Part shown: positions 61,558 through 64,000 of the stretch, one piece after another
Layout of the letters: each line of letters begins with the position of its first letter
Position numbering within the stretch: position 1 is the first letter of the stretch
Origin: CAYMRL01 sp964398985
GTDB taxonomy: Bacteria > Deinococcota > Deinococci > Deinococcales > Trueperaceae
Assembly (NCBI GenBank): GCA_964398985.1
Contig: CAYNOS010000001.1
Coordinates: forward strand, 124,001 to 188,000
DNA: 64,000 nucleotides
Direction of reading: 5' to 3'
Notes under the pieces: generated by a model
What the model was told of the DNA's origin: nothing
Database searches by the model: none
What the model saw: only the letters and a program-made list of their open reading frames with translations
Made by a program: the position numbers and the translations under genes

Positions 61558-61622
61558 GCCGTGTGGCAACGCGCGCGGCGATCGGCGTCGCGCCCCGTCT
61601 TAGGCACAAGGAGGTACAACAC

Positions 61623-62471
61623 GTGAAACCCTCGAACGCAACCCGGCTATTGCTCATCGGGCTGATCGCCCTTGCCGGCGTCGGCTTCGCACAGTCGGCA
61701 GTCGAGCGCTTCCAGCAGAACGGCATCCACATCGCAACCGCCAACGAGATCCCCTACGGCTGGGTCGACGGCGGCCAGGCTTACGGCATCGCTCCTGAGG
61801 TCGCCACCGCGGTCCTAGCCAACATGGGCATCACCAACGTCAGGTGGACTGTCACCGAGTTCGGTTCGCTCATCCCCGGCTTGATCGCCAACCGCTTCGA
61901 CCTGGTGGCCGCCAGTCAGGCAGTACTGCCCGCGCGCTGCGAGCAGGTGTCGTTCTCGAAGATCAACTCGAGCTACGGCGAGGGCTTCCTCGTCCTGGCG
62001 GGCAACCCGCTGGACATCCACTCCTACGACGACTTCGTGGCCAACCCGAGCCTGCGCATGGGCATAGTCTCCGGCGCGGACCAGCTCGACTTCGCTCAGG
62101 CCTACGGGCTCAACGAGAACCAGATCGTGCCGTTGGCTGCCAACGCCGACGCCCCTTCGGCGTTGACCGCCGGCCGCATCGACGCCTACGCGGCGACCGG
62201 GCTCACCGTGGCAGGTCTGGCTGACGCCAACCCGCGGGTCGAAGGCGCGGCCAACTTCGTCGATCCCGTGATCGGTGGCGAGACGGTCCGTTCCTACGGT
62301 GCGTTCACCTTCAGCCAGAACAGCCAGGAGTTCCTCGACGCCTTCAACGAGGCGCTCGCTGAGTTCCATGGCACGCAGGAGTACCGGGACATCCTGATGA
62401 GCCACGGGCTCACCGAGCAGGACATCGGCGCCGCGTTGGGCACCTCGACCGCGGAGCTCTGCACGCCGTAA
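61623..62471 (+). CDS. ehuB: Ectoine/hydroxyectoine-type solute-binding protein (EhuB-like)
   Basis: A 282-residue family 3 binding protein with a signal peptide (LLLIGLIALAGVGFAQ). Its segments IHIATANEIPYGWVDGGQAYG, IPGLIANRFDLVAASQAVLP, RCEQVSF, GNPLDIHSYDDF and ending STAELC run in step with EhuB of Sinorhizobium. Start is GTG at 61623 with AAGGAGGT eight bases upstream; an in-frame GTG at 61563 is less likely. It should capture the ligand in the periplasm for EhuCD. Confidence 0.8.
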   Translation: MKPSNATRLLLIGLIALAGVGFAQSAVERFQQNGIHIATANEIPYGWVDGGQAYGIAPEVATAVLANMGITNVRWTVTEFGSLIPGLIANRFDLVAASQAVLPARCEQVSFSKINSSYGEGFLVLAGNPLDIHSYDDFVANPSLRMGIVSGADQLDFAQAYGLNENQIVPLAANADAPSALTAGRIDAYAATGLTVAGLADANPRVEGAANFVDPVIGGETVRSYGAFTFSQNSQEFLDAFNEALAEFHGTQEYRDILMSHGLTEQDIGAALGTSTAELCTP

Positions 62472-62563
62472 CGAACCGACGTCCACGGGTCCGCCACTCC
62501 AGGCGGGCCCGCGGGCCCTGTCTTCGCTAGCCATTCGAGTTCGTCACGCCCCGGGAGGTGTGA

Positions 62564-63235
62564 ATGGAGGACCTGCAGGCGTTGTTGACCCCTCTCTTGA
62601 GGGGCACGGTCGTCACCATCCAACTCGCCCTGGCGTCCACGCTTCTGGGCGGGATCCTATCTTTCGCAGCTGGTATCGGAAAGCTCTCGCAGAACTGGCT
62701 CATCCGGGGTATCTCGATCGTCTACATCGAGGTGTTCCGCGGCACGTCGCTGCTCGTCCAGATGTTCTGGCTCTACTTCGCGCTGCCGCTGATCGGCCTC
62801 ACCCTGCCCGTCTACGTCGCCGGCATCGCCGCACTCTCCCTCAACATCGGCGCTTACGGCGCAGAGGTCGTGCGCGGCGCCATCCAGGCGGTCCCGGCCG
62901 GTCAGTACGAGGCCGCCACGGCCGTCAACTTCACCAGACGTCACACCCTCTGGAACGTAGTGCTGCCGCAGGCGCTGGTCGAGATGATGCCGCCCTTCGG
63001 GAACCTGGTCGTGCAGAACCTCAAGGACACTGCGCTCGTCTCTCTAATCACCCTGACCGACCTGACGTTCGCGGCCCAGACCGTGCGGAACCTCACCCAC
63101 GAGTCGGTGCCGGCGTTCACCGCGACGCTCGTCATCTACTTCCTGCTCGCGATGGTGATGATCCTGGCGATGCGCCGCCTCGAGAAGTGGTTGGCGTTCA
63201 AGGTCGGCGTCGCGCATGAGAGGGCGCACGGCTGA
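62564..63235 (+). CDS. ehuC: Amino-acid-type ABC permease, EhuC-like
   Basis: A 223-residue His/Glu/Gln/Arg-type permease with about five helices. The EAA loop is AVPAGQYEAATAVNFTRRHT, followed by WNVVLPQALVEMMPPFGNLV, the usual ATPase contact. The early YIEVFRGTSLLVQMF is the family FRGTPLLVQ motif. ATG at 62564 after GGGAGGTGTG. Its stop overlaps the next start (TGATG). Confidence 0.87.
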   Translation: MEDLQALLTPLLRGTVVTIQLALASTLLGGILSFAAGIGKLSQNWLIRGISIVYIEVFRGTSLLVQMFWLYFALPLIGLTLPVYVAGIAALSLNIGAYGAEVVRGAIQAVPAGQYEAATAVNFTRRHTLWNVVLPQALVEMMPPFGNLVVQNLKDTALVSLITLTDLTFAAQTVRNLTHESVPAFTATLVIYFLLAMVMILAMRRLEKWLAFKVGVAHERAHG

Positions 63236-63927
63236 TGCTCTTCGGGATCCCGTGGGACACCAGTAGCGACCTCAACTTCGCGGTCTCGATCTTCCCCATA
63301 CTCCTGCGCGGCCTCTGGATAACGGTGCAGGCTACCGCGCTCGGGTTCGTCATCGCCATCGTCCTCGGTCTGGTTCTGGCGCTGCTGCGGATGGTGCGGC
63401 TCAAGATCGTCTCGTGGCCGGTGGCGTTCTTCCTCGAGTTCGTTCGCAACACGCCGCTGCTGGTCCAGCTCTACTTCCTGTACTTCGTGTTGCCAGACTT
63501 CGGCATCGTGTTCCCGGCGTTCCTCACCGGCGCGATCGCGCTCGGGTTGCAGTACTCCGGTTACACGGCCGAGGTCTACCGCGCGGGCATCGAAGCGGTC
63601 GAGGGCGGCCAATGGGAGGGCGCGACCGCCCTCAACATGCCTGCGTGGCTCACCTACCGCGACGTGATCATCCCGCAAGCGATCCCTCGCATCGTCCCGG
63701 CGCTCGGCAACTACCTGGTGTCGATGCTCAAGGACACAGCGATCCTCTCGGCGGTCACGGTCATGGAGATGCTCAACGTCGCCACCATCATCGGCGACCG
63801 CACCTTCCGCTACTTCATTCCGCTGACGATGGTCGGCGCCATGTTCCTCGTCATGACGCTGATCTCAGCGACGCTGGTGAGGTTCATCGAAGCCCGGATG
63901 CCCAAGGCCGGGATCCCTCTGCGCTGA
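63235..63927 (+). CDS. ehuD: Amino-acid-type ABC permease, EhuD-like
   Basis: A 230-residue partner permease: FFLEFVRNTPLLVQLYFLYF (family RNTPLLVQ), EAA loop AVEGGQWEGATALNMPAWLT then IPQAIPRIVPALGNYLVSML, and about five helices. It forms the membrane channel with EhuC. It is the last complete gene; bases 63928-64000 hold no further feature seen. Ectoine catabolic genes eutABC/doeBX, if present, would have to be outside the window. Confidence 0.85.
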   Translation: MLFGIPWDTSSDLNFAVSIFPILLRGLWITVQATALGFVIAIVLGLVLALLRMVRLKIVSWPVAFFLEFVRNTPLLVQLYFLYFVLPDFGIVFPAFLTGAIALGLQYSGYTAEVYRAGIEAVEGGQWEGATALNMPAWLTYRDVIIPQAIPRIVPALGNYLVSMLKDTAILSAVTVMEMLNVATIIGDRTFRYFIPLTMVGAMFLVMTLISATLVRFIEARMPKAGIPLR

Positions 63928-64000
63928 CAGTCCTTCCGAGCAGCCGAGATCCGTCCGCGAGTTCGCGTGAGGGACGGGTGTCGTGGCCCCATTAGGGCGA

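Noticed and set aside
1..64000. tRNA, rRNA, CRISPR, IS or prophage features
   Set aside because: No cloverleaf, regular direct-repeat array, transposase or phage gene was recognised when reading the sequence by eye; a tRNA or ncRNA search program could still find something small.

Overview
The window is GC-rich chromosomal DNA, almost wholly coding. It comes from an outer-membrane-bearing bacterium: there is a C-terminal-Phe beta-barrel, many periplasmic binding proteins, and MMPL/LolA-like genes. Gene content and style suggest Deinococcota, possibly a Trueperaceae-like lineage. That is an inference; there is no rRNA or marker gene here to prove it. I saw no tRNA or rRNA gene, CRISPR array, insertion sequence or prophage.

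Layout. 1-3.3 kb: a leftward peptide-type ABC operon (binding protein, DppB, DppC cut by the edge). Its binding protein appears to be circularly permuted. Its promoter carries a GntR-type operator and the mRNA leader can hide the Shine-Dalgarno. 3.3-6.9 kb: prpD-prpC-prpB, the 2-methylcitrate route of propionate catabolism. 7.1-10.3 kb: a Gfo/Idh/MocA oxidoreductase and a MacB/LolD-type ABC pair. 10.4-17.4 kb: a secreted cysteine-rich protein, then tetR-MMPL-LolA-like-beta-barrel-helical repeat protein reading leftward, which looks like an envelope export cassette. 17.5-24.3 kb: a complete N-type ATPase operon, atpDCQRBEFAG, with translational coupling at almost every junction.

24.3-44.5 kb is housekeeping and accessory metabolism: RDD membrane protein, prolyl oligopeptidase, succinate-semialdehyde-type dehydrogenase, a heterodimeric ABC exporter with one degenerate ATP site, MFS, zinc alcohol dehydrogenase, free methionine sulfoxide reductase, a D-threonine-aldolase-like enzyme, a GreA-type factor, a thioredoxin-CcdA fusion and several DinB-type small proteins. 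44.6-50.4 kb: an AddB-like Fe-S nuclease and a UvrD/AddA-like helicase without its own nuclease domain. 50.4-57.1 kb: small accessory genes, a WYL regulator with a phased operator, an AlkZ/AlkX-like winged-helix protein and an MFS transporter.

57.2-63.9 kb: a likely ectoine/hydroxyectoine (or similar solute) acquisition and breakdown locus. An M24 enzyme resembling ectoine hydrolase is transcribed against a GntR regulator, a Cys/Met-metabolism PLP enzyme and an EhuABCD-type importer. The two promoters face each other across one palindromic operator.

The strongest oddity is the permuted peptide-binding protein at 1527-3056. Next come the face-to-face promoters at 58.4 kb, the two-carboxylate rotor subunit of the N-ATPase, the paired operators at 43.3 kb and the thioredoxin-CcdA fusion.
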